DNA of 5,966 nt from Boseongicola sp. SB0662_bin_57 (lineage in GTDB: Bacteria; Pseudomonadota; Alphaproteobacteria; Rhodobacterales; Rhodobacteraceae): NCBI GenBank assembly GCA_009839535.1, contig VXPN01000022.1, forward strand, positions 1 to 5,966. The letters run 5' to 3'. The number at the start of each line of letters is the position of its first letter. Within the stretch, counting starts at the first letter, position 1. The position numbers and the translations under genes were made by a program. This document shows positions 1 to 5,966 of the stretch, piece by piece. The notes beneath the pieces were generated by a model. The model did no database searches. It saw only the letters and a list, made by a program, of their open reading frames with translations, and was not told where the DNA came from.

Positions 1-1025
1 CCGCAATGCCAGACCACGCCGGTATTGTCGCGAACGTCCATGTCGACCAGATCGGTCAGGAACACGGGCGCTTGCGCCGCGTGCGAAAGGATCAATTGGG
101 TCAGCGCACCGTAGACATCGGCTTCGCAGGCGCAGGGCACGCGGGCCATGCCCAACATTGCAGCTGGCCCACAGACTGCGCCGCCATATTCCGTGAAAGT
201 CTCGGGCCAGCACCGGATGGCAAAGGCGTCGTAGCGCCCCGTGCCGCGCAAGCCGTCCAGCCCCGCCTTCAGCCGCAGCGAACGATCGAGTTCGCCCTGG
301 TTCACATCGTCCAGCCCGTCCACCTGCCCTGCCACTTCGGCGCGCAAGGCGTTGGCGGTCTCGGATGTGACTGCACGGGCTGCAGAAAACAGGTCATCAA
401 GGTCCATCGCATCAACCTCGACGCCAGCCAGGGCCTTGAGCGAGCCCGGGTCGTAGGCACAGGTGTCGAACCCGACGGGACGTTCGCCGATCCGAGCGAT
501 GCGTCTCCCTCGAATTGCCCTTGCAATGGCTTCGCCTTCGCGCGTTGCCGCGGGCACGGCACCCAGAGGCAAGTCTCCTGCCGGACGCGCGCCACGAAAC
601 AGCGCCGTCAAGTCTTCACCGATTTCTCCCGCAGGATCGGCAAAGAGCCAACCGAATTCCCGGTCGATCAGCCCCAGCGCATGGGCCGCAAGGTTCAGCC
701 CGCATAGCGAATTGAGCCTGAGTCGCCCGCCGTTGCGCGGCTCGGGGATGGCCCAGATCGACAATGGCTGATCAAATTCTGCGCCGATCGCCACGGTCAT
801 CGAGGCATCGGCAAAAGTCACTTGAAGGATCAGCACCTGATCCACGCCGGCCGCCTGCAACTCCGTCATGCCCGCACGCGTGGCACCCTCGTCAAACAGC
901 AACTCTCGAGGTCCAACGATCTCGTGCCTCGTTGCATCCAGCGCTGACAGCATCGCGGCGAGGCTGTCTTCGGCAAAGGGAACGTCGAATGTCGGTCGAC
1001 CAAGCGGGAGTATGCCGAGTTTCAT
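1..1025 (-). CDS. L-fucose/L-arabinose isomerase-like sugar isomerase (C-terminus beyond the window)
   Basis: This is probably a cytoplasmic, metal-dependent aldose-ketose isomerase of the FucI/AraA fold. The 341 visible residues begin MKLGILPLGRPTFDVPF and run off the left edge; family members usually have about 400-500 residues, so perhaps 60-150 are missing. The N-terminal part is an alpha/beta domain (for example VDQVLILQVTFADASM near 61-76). The C-terminal part has the family-like segments RCWPETF (Glu275), CACEADVYGAL (Glu301, Asp303) and LVDMDVRDNTGVVWHC (326-341). I expect Glu275 and Asp303 to be metal ligands by analogy with FucI; a further His ligand would lie outside the window. 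I chose the ATG at 1025 because family similarity begins there and GGGGG lies 5 bases upstream. In-frame ATGs at 1037 and 1052 are possible. The start overlaps the stop of the small upstream gene as ATGA. The neighbouring YihV-like kinase makes sulfoquinovose a candidate substrate, but a plain or deoxy sugar cannot be excluded. The fold is fairly sure; the substrate is inference. Confidence 0.85.
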   Translation of the reverse strand, partial: MKLGILPLGRPTFDVPFAEDSLAAMLSALDATRHEIVGPRELLFDEGATRAGMTELQAAGVDQVLILQVTFADASMTVAIGAEFDQPLSIWAIPEPRNGGRLRLNSLCGLNLAAHALGLIDREFGWLFADPAGEIGEDLTALFRGARPAGDLPLGAVPAATREGEAIARAIRGRRIARIGERPVGFDTCAYDPGSLKALAGVEVDAMDLDDLFSAARAVTSETANALRAEVAGQVDGLDDVNQGELDRSLRLKAGLDGLRGTGRYDAFAIRCWPETFTEYGGAVCGPAAMLGMARVPCACEADVYGALTQLILSHAAQAPVFLTDLVDMDVRDNTGVVWHC

Positions 1026-1192
1026 CTCAGCCCCCATGAACCGCGCAGGCATGGGGCCAGCGCAACGCCGTGACGAGCCGCGATCGGCTCCTTGACCGGC
1101 GAGCGCCTGCCCACCGCCGTCACCGTGAAAATGACGCTTTCGTCGGCCATACGGCGCAGGCCACATCGCTTGTCATGGACCAAGCCCGTCAC
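1022..1192 (-). CDS. small 56-residue protein of unknown function, overlapping both neighbours
   Basis: I do not recognise this protein. The frame starts with GTG at 1192 and stops with TGA at 1022-1024. A strong ribosome binding site, AAGGAG, sits 5 bases before the GTG, inside the last codons of the kinase gene. The GTG overlaps the kinase stop as GTGA, and its own TGA overlaps the isomerase ATG as ATGA. The frame therefore fills the gap between kinase and isomerase exactly, which suggests a coupled operon gene. The product is basic (nine Arg, three Lys) with a short hydrophobic stretch (VIFTVTAVG, 20-28). It has no signal peptide, no membrane segment and only two Cys. An internal in-frame ATG at codon 15 would give 42 residues but has no clear binding site. 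It could instead be a chance open frame whose translation merely carries ribosomes to the isomerase start. Confidence 0.45.
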   Translation of the reverse strand: MTGLVHDKRCGLRRMADESVIFTVTAVGRRSPVKEPIAARHGVALAPCLRGSWGLR

Positions 1193-2073
1193 GTGTTCTC
1201 CTTCAGGAATCGTTCCAACGCTTCGCGGTCGGGGCAGCCCTTGCGACCTCCAAATTCAGTGCATTTCAGAGCAGCAGCCGCGTTGGCAAACCACGTCGCA
1301 TGACCTTCGTCCGATGCTTCCGCAAGCGCGAGCGCGAAGGCGCCGTGCCAGATGTCGCCCGCGCCGAGCGTGTCCCTGGTCTCGACGGAGAAGGCAGGCG
1401 TGTGCTTCATCCCGTCAGCGTCCACATGGAACGCCCCGTTCTCACCGTCAGTGACCAAGACCCAGCCCGGCAGGCGCTCGTCAGCGGCATGCAATGCCGT
1501 CTCGATCTGCTGGTCGCCGGCAAAGGACTGGAGCCCATCGCGCGAGAAGGCGACGTGACTTGCCCGCGCGAGAACGGCTTCCTCGGCTGGAGCCTCGGCG
1601 TCCACGATGCCCGGCACATCCCAGGCGCGCGCAAGCTCAAGCGCACGAATCGCGCCTGCGGGCCAGCGGGAATCAACCAGTACGGCGTCAGGTTTGGGAG
1701 CACTTTCCAGCCAATCCGGTTCCTGGGGCAAGCCGCTGCCGCGGAAGTTCACGATCTGCCGTTCACCTGCCTGATCGACGTAGACTGAACTGAACGAGGA
1801 CTTGGCACCGACCGCGCGGTTCACCAGCGTCGTGTCGACGCCTTCGGATCCCAGGTCCGACAGGATCAGATCGCCAAGAGCGTCGTCTCCCAGCCGTGCG
1901 CACAACAGGGCATTGCCTCCAAGTCGCGCCACGGCAACCGCCGCGCTGGCGGCACAACCGCCCCCGACGCATTCTGCCGCATCCGCGCGGTACTTGGCGG
2001 CACGCCGGGGAAGCGCATCCATTGCGAAGACGAAATCCACGACCGCCATGCCTACGACGAGAATTTCACTCAC
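1189..2073 (-). CDS. PfkB/ribokinase-family sugar kinase, YihV (sulfofructose kinase)-like
   Basis: This cytoplasmic ATP-dependent kinase would phosphorylate the C1 hydroxyl of a ketose or ketose derivative. It has 294 residues, close to E. coli YihV (298). Visible motifs are ILVVGMAVVDF (4-14, Asp13), VGGGCAASAAVAVARLG (36-52, the N-terminal PfkB signature with Ala/Ser where ribokinases have Asn, as in YihV), AKSSFSSVYVD (90-100), VTDGENGAF (207-215) and DTLGAGDIWHGAF (234-246, PfkB signature 2, catalytic base Asp240). Lys27, Asn109 and Arg136 align with YihV Lys27, Asn109 and Arg138, which I recall as the sulfonate-binding residues. I chose the GTG start at 2073 because it puts Gly8, Asp13, Lys27 and Asn109 in exact register with YihV. 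An ATG at 2118 would add 15 residues without similarity, and neither start has a strong binding site. The gene heads the minus-strand unit, and its stop overlaps the next start. The kinase family is near certain. The sulfofructose specificity is inference, with fructose, tagatose or another ketose as alternatives. Confidence 0.92.
   Translation of the reverse strand: MSEILVVGMAVVDFVFAMDALPRRAAKYRADAAECVGGGCAASAAVAVARLGGNALLCARLGDDALGDLILSDLGSEGVDTTLVNRAVGAKSSFSSVYVDQAGERQIVNFRGSGLPQEPDWLESAPKPDAVLVDSRWPAGAIRALELARAWDVPGIVDAEAPAEEAVLARASHVAFSRDGLQSFAGDQQIETALHAADERLPGWVLVTDGENGAFHVDADGMKHTPAFSVETRDTLGAGDIWHGAFALALAEASDEGHATWFANAAAALKCTEFGGRKGCPDREALERFLKENT
1198..1203 (-). promoter_or_regulatory. 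Shine-Dalgarno site AAGGAG for the small gene
   Basis: AAGGAG on the minus strand is followed by the 5-base spacer AACAC and then GTG at 1192. The hexamer also encodes the Lys-Glu near the kinase C-terminus. It decides the GTG start of the small gene and supports coupling of that gene to the kinase. Confidence 0.5.
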
Positions 2074-2540
2074 AGGACGCCACAACGACTTTCCGGCCTG
2101 AACGTGACTGTTCACCATTTCTCGGAGGCGGACCGGGCATGGCGCAGCCCTATCACCTTGGCGGCCATTCCGGCAAGCGCGACATTGTCGGCGACGAGTG
2201 CGTTGTATCCGGGTGCCGTCACCGAACCCCGGCAGCTTGAGATCCGGCGCCGGGCGTCGGCGCAATTCCGGGGCGGAAGCACTCGGACACGATCATCTTG
2301 ACCTCTGCCAACGATCCCAGCGAATCGCGGCCGGACCTGCAGTGCAGCTCCAGCCCGGCTCCCGTTCTGGAGGTGCCGCCGCCGTCGTGCGTCGGGCCGA
2401 CGGAGCAGGTTCACGCCCGGAATGCCGCGATCGAAGCGCGGAGGCCGGCCCAACGCACCGGGCGTCGACGGAAATCGCGGCAGGCACGAAAATTCAAGAA
2501 AGCGCCTGTGCGGCTCGTGTGCGGCGGCTTGCGGCGACTC

Positions 2541-2563
2541 CCTGATCACCGCGCAAGATCAGG
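2541..2563. repeat. inverted repeat CCTGATC / GATCAGG, 9-base loop
   Basis: Perfect 7-base arms at 2541-2547 and 2557-2563 flank the 9-base loop ACCGCGCAA. There is no T-run on either strand, so it is not a clear intrinsic terminator. It could be an operator for a regulator of the kinase operon or of pnp, but it is 470 bases from the kinase start and may be chance. Confidence 0.3.
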
Positions 2564-2767
2564 CAAGAAGACGGCGACCGACGGCCGGAACGGCTCGTCA
2601 CCGCCACGAGAGCCGGGAACCCTTGATCCGGCAGTGACAAGGGATGTCAGGATGCATCTGGCCCGGTTCGTTCTCCGCCTGCCAAAAACGTGATTGCCGA
2701 ACCAGGCGCACTCTCTTTCCAATTCCTGACAAGTGCTGTAAGGCCCGCGCATCTGAGACGTGACGCT

Positions 2768-2848
2768 CTGACCCCGGCGTGATGCATGAGGATTGGGGTC
2801 GGCGGCAATGGGGCCGCCAATTCAACGGGACAGGAGGAGGGCCTCCTG
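2768..2848 (+). promoter_or_regulatory. structured pnp leader with three tandem hairpins
   Basis: Three potential stem-loops lie end to end just before pnp. The first pairs GACCCC (2770-2775) with GGGGTC (2795-2800) and extends by a G-T and a C-G pair. The second pairs GGCGGC (2801-2806) with GCCGCC (2813-2818). The third pairs CAGGAGG (2831-2837) with CCTCCTG (2842-2848) around the 4-base loop AGGG, and ends 20 bases before the ATG. In E. coli, pnp is autoregulated through a leader stem that RNase III cuts and PNPase then degrades. A similar role here is inference, and the transcription start is unknown. Confidence 0.45.
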
Positions 2849-2857
2849 ATCTCACAC

Positions 2858-2861
2858 AGGA
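2858..2861 (+). promoter_or_regulatory. pnp ribosome binding site AGGA
   Basis: AGGA is followed by the 7-base spacer TACCAAA and the ATG at 2869. This supports the ATG that begins MFNEVKK over the in-frame ATGs near 2779. The stronger AGGAGGAGG upstream (2832-2840) is too far from this ATG and is largely held in a hairpin. Confidence 0.65.
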
Positions 2862-2868
2862 TACCAAA

Positions 2869-4998
2869 ATGTTCAACGAAGTGAAGAAATCGATCCAGTG
2901 GGGCGATGATACGCTGACGCTGGAAACAGGCAAGATCGCCCGCCAGGCAGATGGCTCGGTGGTCGCCACCTACGGCGAAACCACGGTCATGGCAAACGTG
3001 ACATTCGCCCGGGAACAGCGGGAAGGACAAGACTTCTTTCCACTGACCGTCCACTACAACGAGAAATACTATGCCGCCGGCAAGGTGCCTGGCGGCTTCT
3101 TCAAGCGCGAAGCGCGACCGACCGAAAAGGAGACGCTGACTTCGCGCCTGATCGACCGTCCGATTCGGCCGCTGTTCATCGAGGGATTCAAGAACGAGGT
3201 CCTGGTCATCTGCACCGTGCTTTCGCATGACCTCGTCCACGATCCCGACATCGTCGCCATGATTGCAGCCTCGGCCGCGCTGACGCTTTCGGGCGCACCG
3301 TTCATGGGACCGATCGCCGGCTGCCGCGTGGGTTTCGAAAATGGCGATTACGTTCTCAATCCCACCGTGGAGAACATGGAAAACCTTCGCAACAATCCCG
3401 AGCAGCGACTCGACCTCGTGGTCGCCGGAACGCGAGAAGCGGTCATGATGGTCGAATCCGAAGCCTATGAACTGTCGGAGGCCGAGATGCTTGGTGCGGT
3501 GACCTTTGCACATGGACAGATACAGCCCGTCATCGACCTGATCATCGCCCTTGCGGAGGAAGCGGCCAGCGAACCGTTCGAGTTCACGCCGCCGGACATC
3601 TCCGAGCTGCTCGGCGTGGTGAAGGCCGTCGGCGAAGGGCAGATGCGTGACGCCTACGCCATTCTCGACAAGCAGGAGCGCGTTGCCGCGGTTGGCGCGG
3701 CAAGGGCCGCAGTCAAGGAGAGGCTGACGGACGAGCAACTCCAGGATCCGAATCTCGGAACCGCTCTCAAGAAGCTCGAATCCTCGATACTCCGTGGCGA
3801 CGTCGTCAAGAACGGGCGCCGCATCGACGGACGGAAGACCGACGAAATCCGCCAGATCGCCTGCGAGACGGGACTCCTCCCCCGCACCCACGGCTCCGCG
3901 CTCTTCACCAGAGGGGAAACGCAGGGACTCATCGTTACCACGCTGGGCACCGGAGACGACGAGCAGATCGTCGACGCCCTGCACGGGAACTTCCGTTCGA
4001 ACTTCCTGCTGCACTACAACTTCCCGCCCTATTCGGTCGGTGAAGTGGGTCGCGTCGGACCGCCCGGACGTCGGGAGATTGGCCATGGCAAGCTTGCCTG
4101 GCGCGCCCTCCAGGCTGTCCTGCCCAGTGCAACCGACTTCCCCTACACGATCCGCCTCGTGTCGGAAATCACCGAATCCAACGGCTCGTCGTCCATGGCA
4201 ACGGTCTGCGGTTCGTCACTGTCGATGATGGACGCCGGGGTGCCGGTGAAGGCGGCAGTCGCTGGCGTGGCCATGGGCCTCGTCCTGGAAGAGGACGGCT
4301 CCTACGCCGTCCTGACGGACATCCTGGGCGACGAGGACCACCTTGGCGACATGGACTTCAAGGTCGCGGGAACCGAAAACGGAATCACGTCGCTGCAGAT
4401 GGACATCAAGGTGGCGGGGATCACGCCCGAGATCATGGAAAAGGCGCTCGATCAGGCCAGGGCGGGCCGGATGCACATCCTTGGGGAAATGAACAAGGCC
4501 CTGTCGTCGGCAGGTGAATTCAGCATCCACGCTCCGCGCATCGAAACCATGAGCATCCCGACGGACAAGATCAGGGAAGTCATCGGGTCCGGCGGCAAGG
4601 TGATCCGCGAGATCGTTGAAGTCTCCGGCGCCAAGGTCGACATCAACGACGACGGTGTCATCAAGATCGCCTCGCCCGATGGGGAGGCCATCAAGAAGGC
4701 TCATGAAATGATCCACGCCATCGTGGCCGAGCCGGAAGAGGGCAAGATCTACAAGGGCAGGGTCGTCAAGATCGTCGACTTCGGGGCCTTCGTGAACTTC
4801 TTCGGAAAGCGCGACGGGCTCGTGCATGTCAGCCAGATCGAAAACCGCCGCCTGGGCCATCCATCCGACGTTCTCAAGGAAGGCCAGTCGGTGTACGTGA
4901 AGCTCCTGGGCTTCGACGATCGCGGCAAGGTGCGCCTGGCCATGAAGATGGTCGATCAGGAAACCGGAAAGGAAATGGCGCGCGAAACGGCGAACTGA
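2869..4998 (+). CDS. pnp: polynucleotide phosphorylase (polyribonucleotide nucleotidyltransferase)
   Basis: PNPase degrades RNA 3' to 5' by phosphorolysis, releasing nucleoside diphosphates, and can add 3' tails. It acts in the cytoplasm as a ring-shaped trimer and in many bacteria joins the RNase E degradosome. The gene is complete at 709 residues, the usual family length. In order it shows the first RNase PH domain (about 1-140, with GGFFKREARPTEKE at 75-88), the helical linker domain (about 145-235), and the second, catalytic RNase PH domain (about 310-520, with TRGETQ at 347-352 and LGDEDHLGDMDF at 486-497). Asp488 and Asp494 correspond to the catalytic aspartates Asp486 and Asp492 of E. 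coli. The KH domain follows (about 555-612, GSGGK at 573-577), then the S1 domain (about 625-692). All key residues are intact. The start is fixed by family alignment and by AGGA upstream. rpsO, the common upstream partner, is absent; instead pnp appears to be transcribed alone from a hairpin-rich leader. Its sequence points to Rhodobacterales. Confidence 0.98.
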   Translation: MFNEVKKSIQWGDDTLTLETGKIARQADGSVVATYGETTVMANVTFAREQREGQDFFPLTVHYNEKYYAAGKVPGGFFKREARPTEKETLTSRLIDRPIRPLFIEGFKNEVLVICTVLSHDLVHDPDIVAMIAASAALTLSGAPFMGPIAGCRVGFENGDYVLNPTVENMENLRNNPEQRLDLVVAGTREAVMMVESEAYELSEAEMLGAVTFAHGQIQPVIDLIIALAEEAASEPFEFTPPDISELLGVVKAVGEGQMRDAYAILDKQERVAAVGAARAAVKERLTDEQLQDPNLGTALKKLESSILRGDVVKNGRRIDGRKTDEIRQIACETGLLPRTHGSALFTRGETQGLIVTTLGTGDDEQIVDALHGNFRSNFLLHYNFPPYSVGEVGRVGPPGRREIGHGKLAWRALQAVLPSATDFPYTIRLVSEITESNGSSSMATVCGSSLSMMDAGVPVKAAVAGVAMGLVLEEDGSYAVLTDILGDEDHLGDMDFKVAGTENGITSLQMDIKVAGITPEIMEKALDQARAGRMHILGEMNKALSSAGEFSIHAPRIETMSIPTDKIREVIGSGGKVIREIVEVSGAKVDINDDGVIKIASPDGEAIKKAHEMIHAIVAEPEEGKIYKGRVVKIVDFGAFVNFFGKRDGLVHVSQIENRRLGHPSDVLKEGQSVYVKLLGFDDRGKVRLAMKMVDQETGKEMARETAN

Positions 4999-5013
4999 CG
5001 CGCGTCAAACGGA

Positions 5014-5045
5014 CGGACGGCCACTGCAAGGCGGACGGCCGTCCG
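5014..5045. terminator. GC-rich inverted repeat between convergent pnp and gyrB, possible bidirectional terminator
   Basis: CGGACGGCC (5014-5022) pairs with GGCCGTCCG (5037-5045) around a 14-base loop, 16 bases after the pnp stop. The right arm is also part of a perfect 14-base palindrome, CGGACGGCCGTCCG (5032-5045). No T-run follows on either strand, so it may stall or protect transcript ends rather than act as a classic intrinsic terminator. Its place between two convergent genes suits termination of both. Confidence 0.4.
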
Positions 5046-5129
5046 ACTCCGTCGAACATCCGGTCGGAGCCGTGTGGATCATGACGTCTCGTTCATGGCG
5101 GCGCGAGGCCCGCACGCGTCCCGACTCGC

Positions 5130-5966
5130 TCAGAAATCCAGGTGCCCCACGCGGAGCGCGTTTTGCTGGATGAACTCCCGACGCGGCTCGACGACATCGC
5201 CCATGAGCTTGGAGAACAGATCGTCGGCCTCGACCTGGTCCTCGACCTTCACCTGGAGGAGGGTGCGTGCCTCGGGGTCAAGGGTCGTCTCCCAGAGCTG
5301 GTCGGGGTTCATCTCGCCCAAGCCCTTGTAGCGTTGCAGGCTCAGGCCCTTCTCGCCCTCGTCAAGGATCGCGGCCAGAAGATCGAGCGGCCCGTGGACA
5401 GGGGTGTCACGGTCACGTCGCACGAACGTCGCGGGTTCGCCATAAGCTTCCTGCAGCGCCTTCGTGAACTTGCCGAGCCGGCGCGCCTCTCCGGAGCGCA
5501 GCACGGGACCATCCAGCGTGTGGACCTCCTCGACCCCGCGCAGCATGCGCGTCAACCGGATGCCGTGATCCTGCGTGATCCGTCCGCGCCAGCCCCGCTG
5601 GTATTCGACCGCCACCTGGTCAAGACGCCGTGCCACGGCATCCGCCGTCCCCTGGAGGTCGGTATTGACCCGATCTTCCAGAAACGCTCCGGCGATGGTC
5701 GCCTGTTCGAGAATCGTGTGCGGATAGTGGGCCGGAAAGGCCTGCAGGACACGGCGAACCTGGCGGGCCTCCTCGACGACGCGAAACAGGTCCTTTGCCA
5801 CGATTTCCTCTCCGCTTGCCAGCCGCAGAACCGCGCCGTCAACGCCCAGCTCGATCAGGTGGTCATCAAGTGCGGCCTGGTCCTTCAGATAGACCTCGGA
5901 CTTGCCGCGCATAACCTTGAAGAGCGGCGGCTGCGCTATGTAGAGGTATCCGCCCTCGATGGTCTC
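5130..5966 (-). CDS. gyrB: DNA gyrase subunit B, C-terminal part (start beyond the window)
   Basis: GyrB carries the ATPase and TOPRIM parts of gyrase, the GyrA2GyrB2 topoisomerase that introduces negative supercoils using ATP. The visible 278 residues are the C-terminal third, entering as ETIEGGYLYIAQPPLFKV and followed by RGKSEVYLKD, both typical of GyrB. Near the end are LQRYKGLGEMNP, QLWETTLDPEARTLLQV and LMGDVVEPRREFIQ, then NALRVGHLDF and the stop. The RYKGLGEMNP motif and the NAL-V-LD ending separate GyrB from ParE. The ATPase domain and the acidic EGDSA/DxD metal site of TOPRIM lie outside. The ATG at 5912 is internal because homology continues upstream in the same frame to the window edge. 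The gene faces pnp, with 131 bases between the two stop codons. In many bacteria gyrB sits in a dnaA-dnaN-recF-gyrB cluster; a convergent pnp neighbour is a different arrangement. No truncation or frameshift is seen. Confidence 0.96.
   Translation of the reverse strand, partial: ETIEGGYLYIAQPPLFKVMRGKSEVYLKDQAALDDHLIELGVDGAVLRLASGEEIVAKDLFRVVEEARQVRRVLQAFPAHYPHTILEQATIAGAFLEDRVNTDLQGTADAVARRLDQVAVEYQRGWRGRITQDHGIRLTRMLRGVEEVHTLDGPVLRSGEARRLGKFTKALQEAYGEPATFVRRDRDTPVHGPLDLLAAILDEGEKGLSLQRYKGLGEMNPDQLWETTLDPEARTLLQVKVEDQVEADDLFSKLMGDVVEPRREFIQQNALRVGHLDF

Larger units (their letters stand above)
2074..2868. other. 795-base intergenic stretch without a recognisable gene
   Basis: This stretch separates the divergent kinase operon and pnp. 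It should hold the promoters of both, but I see no convincing -35/-10 pair; CTGACA at 2726-2731 followed by GCATCT is weak. Open frames exist on both strands, but they are Arg- and Pro-rich with no family motifs, as expected from GC-rich noncoding DNA. No tRNA, no rpsO and no repeat array were found. The right end (2768-2848) is a hairpin-rich leader and 2541-2563 holds an isolated inverted repeat, both listed separately. Two minus-strand pieces upstream of the kinase (about 2410-2219 and 2219-2112, in different frames) look somewhat protein-like and might be a decayed gene, though I cannot name one. Confidence 0.6.

Noticed and set aside
6..707. 233-codon plus-strand frame opposite the isomerase
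   Set aside because: The isomerase on the other strand has family motifs and an operon context. The plus-strand product is a low-complexity Gln/Arg/Gly-rich shadow.
2074..2265. Upstream kinase starts at 2118 or 2265
   Set aside because: The added residues are Arg-rich and unlike any kinase. The GTG at 2073 gives exact register with YihV. The ATG at 2118 stays possible, as its binding site is no weaker.
2112..2549. 145-codon minus-strand frame upstream of the kinase as an intact gene
   Set aside because: It starts with GTG without a binding site, is very rich in Arg and Pro in its first two thirds, and matches no family I know. Only its last part is kept as a possible pseudogene fragment.
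2832..2840. AGGAGGAGG as the pnp ribosome binding site
   Set aside because: It is nearly 30 bases from the ATG, no ATG, GTG or TTG lies at suitable distance after it, and it pairs with CCTCCTG in a hairpin.
2779..2868. Longer pnp start at 2779, adding 30 residues
   Set aside because: The extension (MMHEDWGRRQWG...) has no family counterpart and translates the hairpin region. The ATG at 2869 has AGGA at proper spacing and matches the known N-terminus.
2647..4086. 479-codon open frame on the minus strand across the first half of pnp
   Set aside because: It is antisense to a clearly real pnp with all motifs intact. Its product is His-, Asp- and Arg-rich without any family motif, typical of an antisense shadow in GC-rich DNA.
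4216..4860. 214-codon minus-strand frame over the pnp 3' half
   Set aside because: It is an antisense shadow of the KH and S1 coding region, with no recognisable domain.
5912..5966. gyrB start at the ATG at 5912
   Set aside because: The reading frame continues upstream with conserved GyrB sequence (YIAQPPLFKV), so this Met is internal.

Overview
The window looks like chromosomal DNA of a GC-rich alphaproteobacterium, most likely a member of the Rhodobacterales. The main evidence is the polynucleotide phosphorylase, whose N-terminus (MFNEVKKSIQWG...) and inner motifs read like the rhodobacteral form. The GyrB C-terminus fits the same assignment. This rests on recalled family sequences, not on a search.

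Layout. From 1 to 2073, all on the minus strand, lies a tightly packed catabolic unit. It is transcribed in the order PfkB-family sugar kinase (2073 to 1189), an unrecognised 56-residue protein (1192 to 1022), then an L-fucose/L-arabinose-isomerase-like protein (1025, running off the left edge). Both junctions are 4-base start/stop overlaps (GTGA and ATGA), so the three frames are probably translationally coupled. The stretch 2074-2868 holds no gene I can recognise; its right end is a hairpin-rich leader for the next gene. From 2869 to 4998 on the plus strand is a complete pnp (709 residues). The short gap 4999-5129 between convergent genes contains a GC-rich inverted repeat. From 5966 down to 5130 on the minus strand is the C-terminal 278 residues of gyrB, whose start lies outside the window.

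How the genes work together. pnp (RNA decay) and gyrB (DNA supercoiling) are core genes and independent of each other. The kinase and isomerase form a classic aldose to ketose to ketose-phosphate pair. The most interesting signal is in the kinase. It resembles E. coli YihV, the sulfofructose kinase of sulfoglycolysis, over its whole length. It carries Lys27, Asn109 and Arg136 where, as I recall, YihV uses Lys27, Asn109 and Arg138 to bind the sulfonate group. The left part is therefore a candidate sulfosugar (sulfoquinovose to sulfofructose to sulfofructose-1-phosphate) module with an extra small protein of unknown role. The rest of the pathway (aldolase, glycosidase, transporter) would lie beyond the left edge or elsewhere and cannot be seen here.

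No RNA genes, CRISPR arrays, insertion sequences or attachment sites were found.
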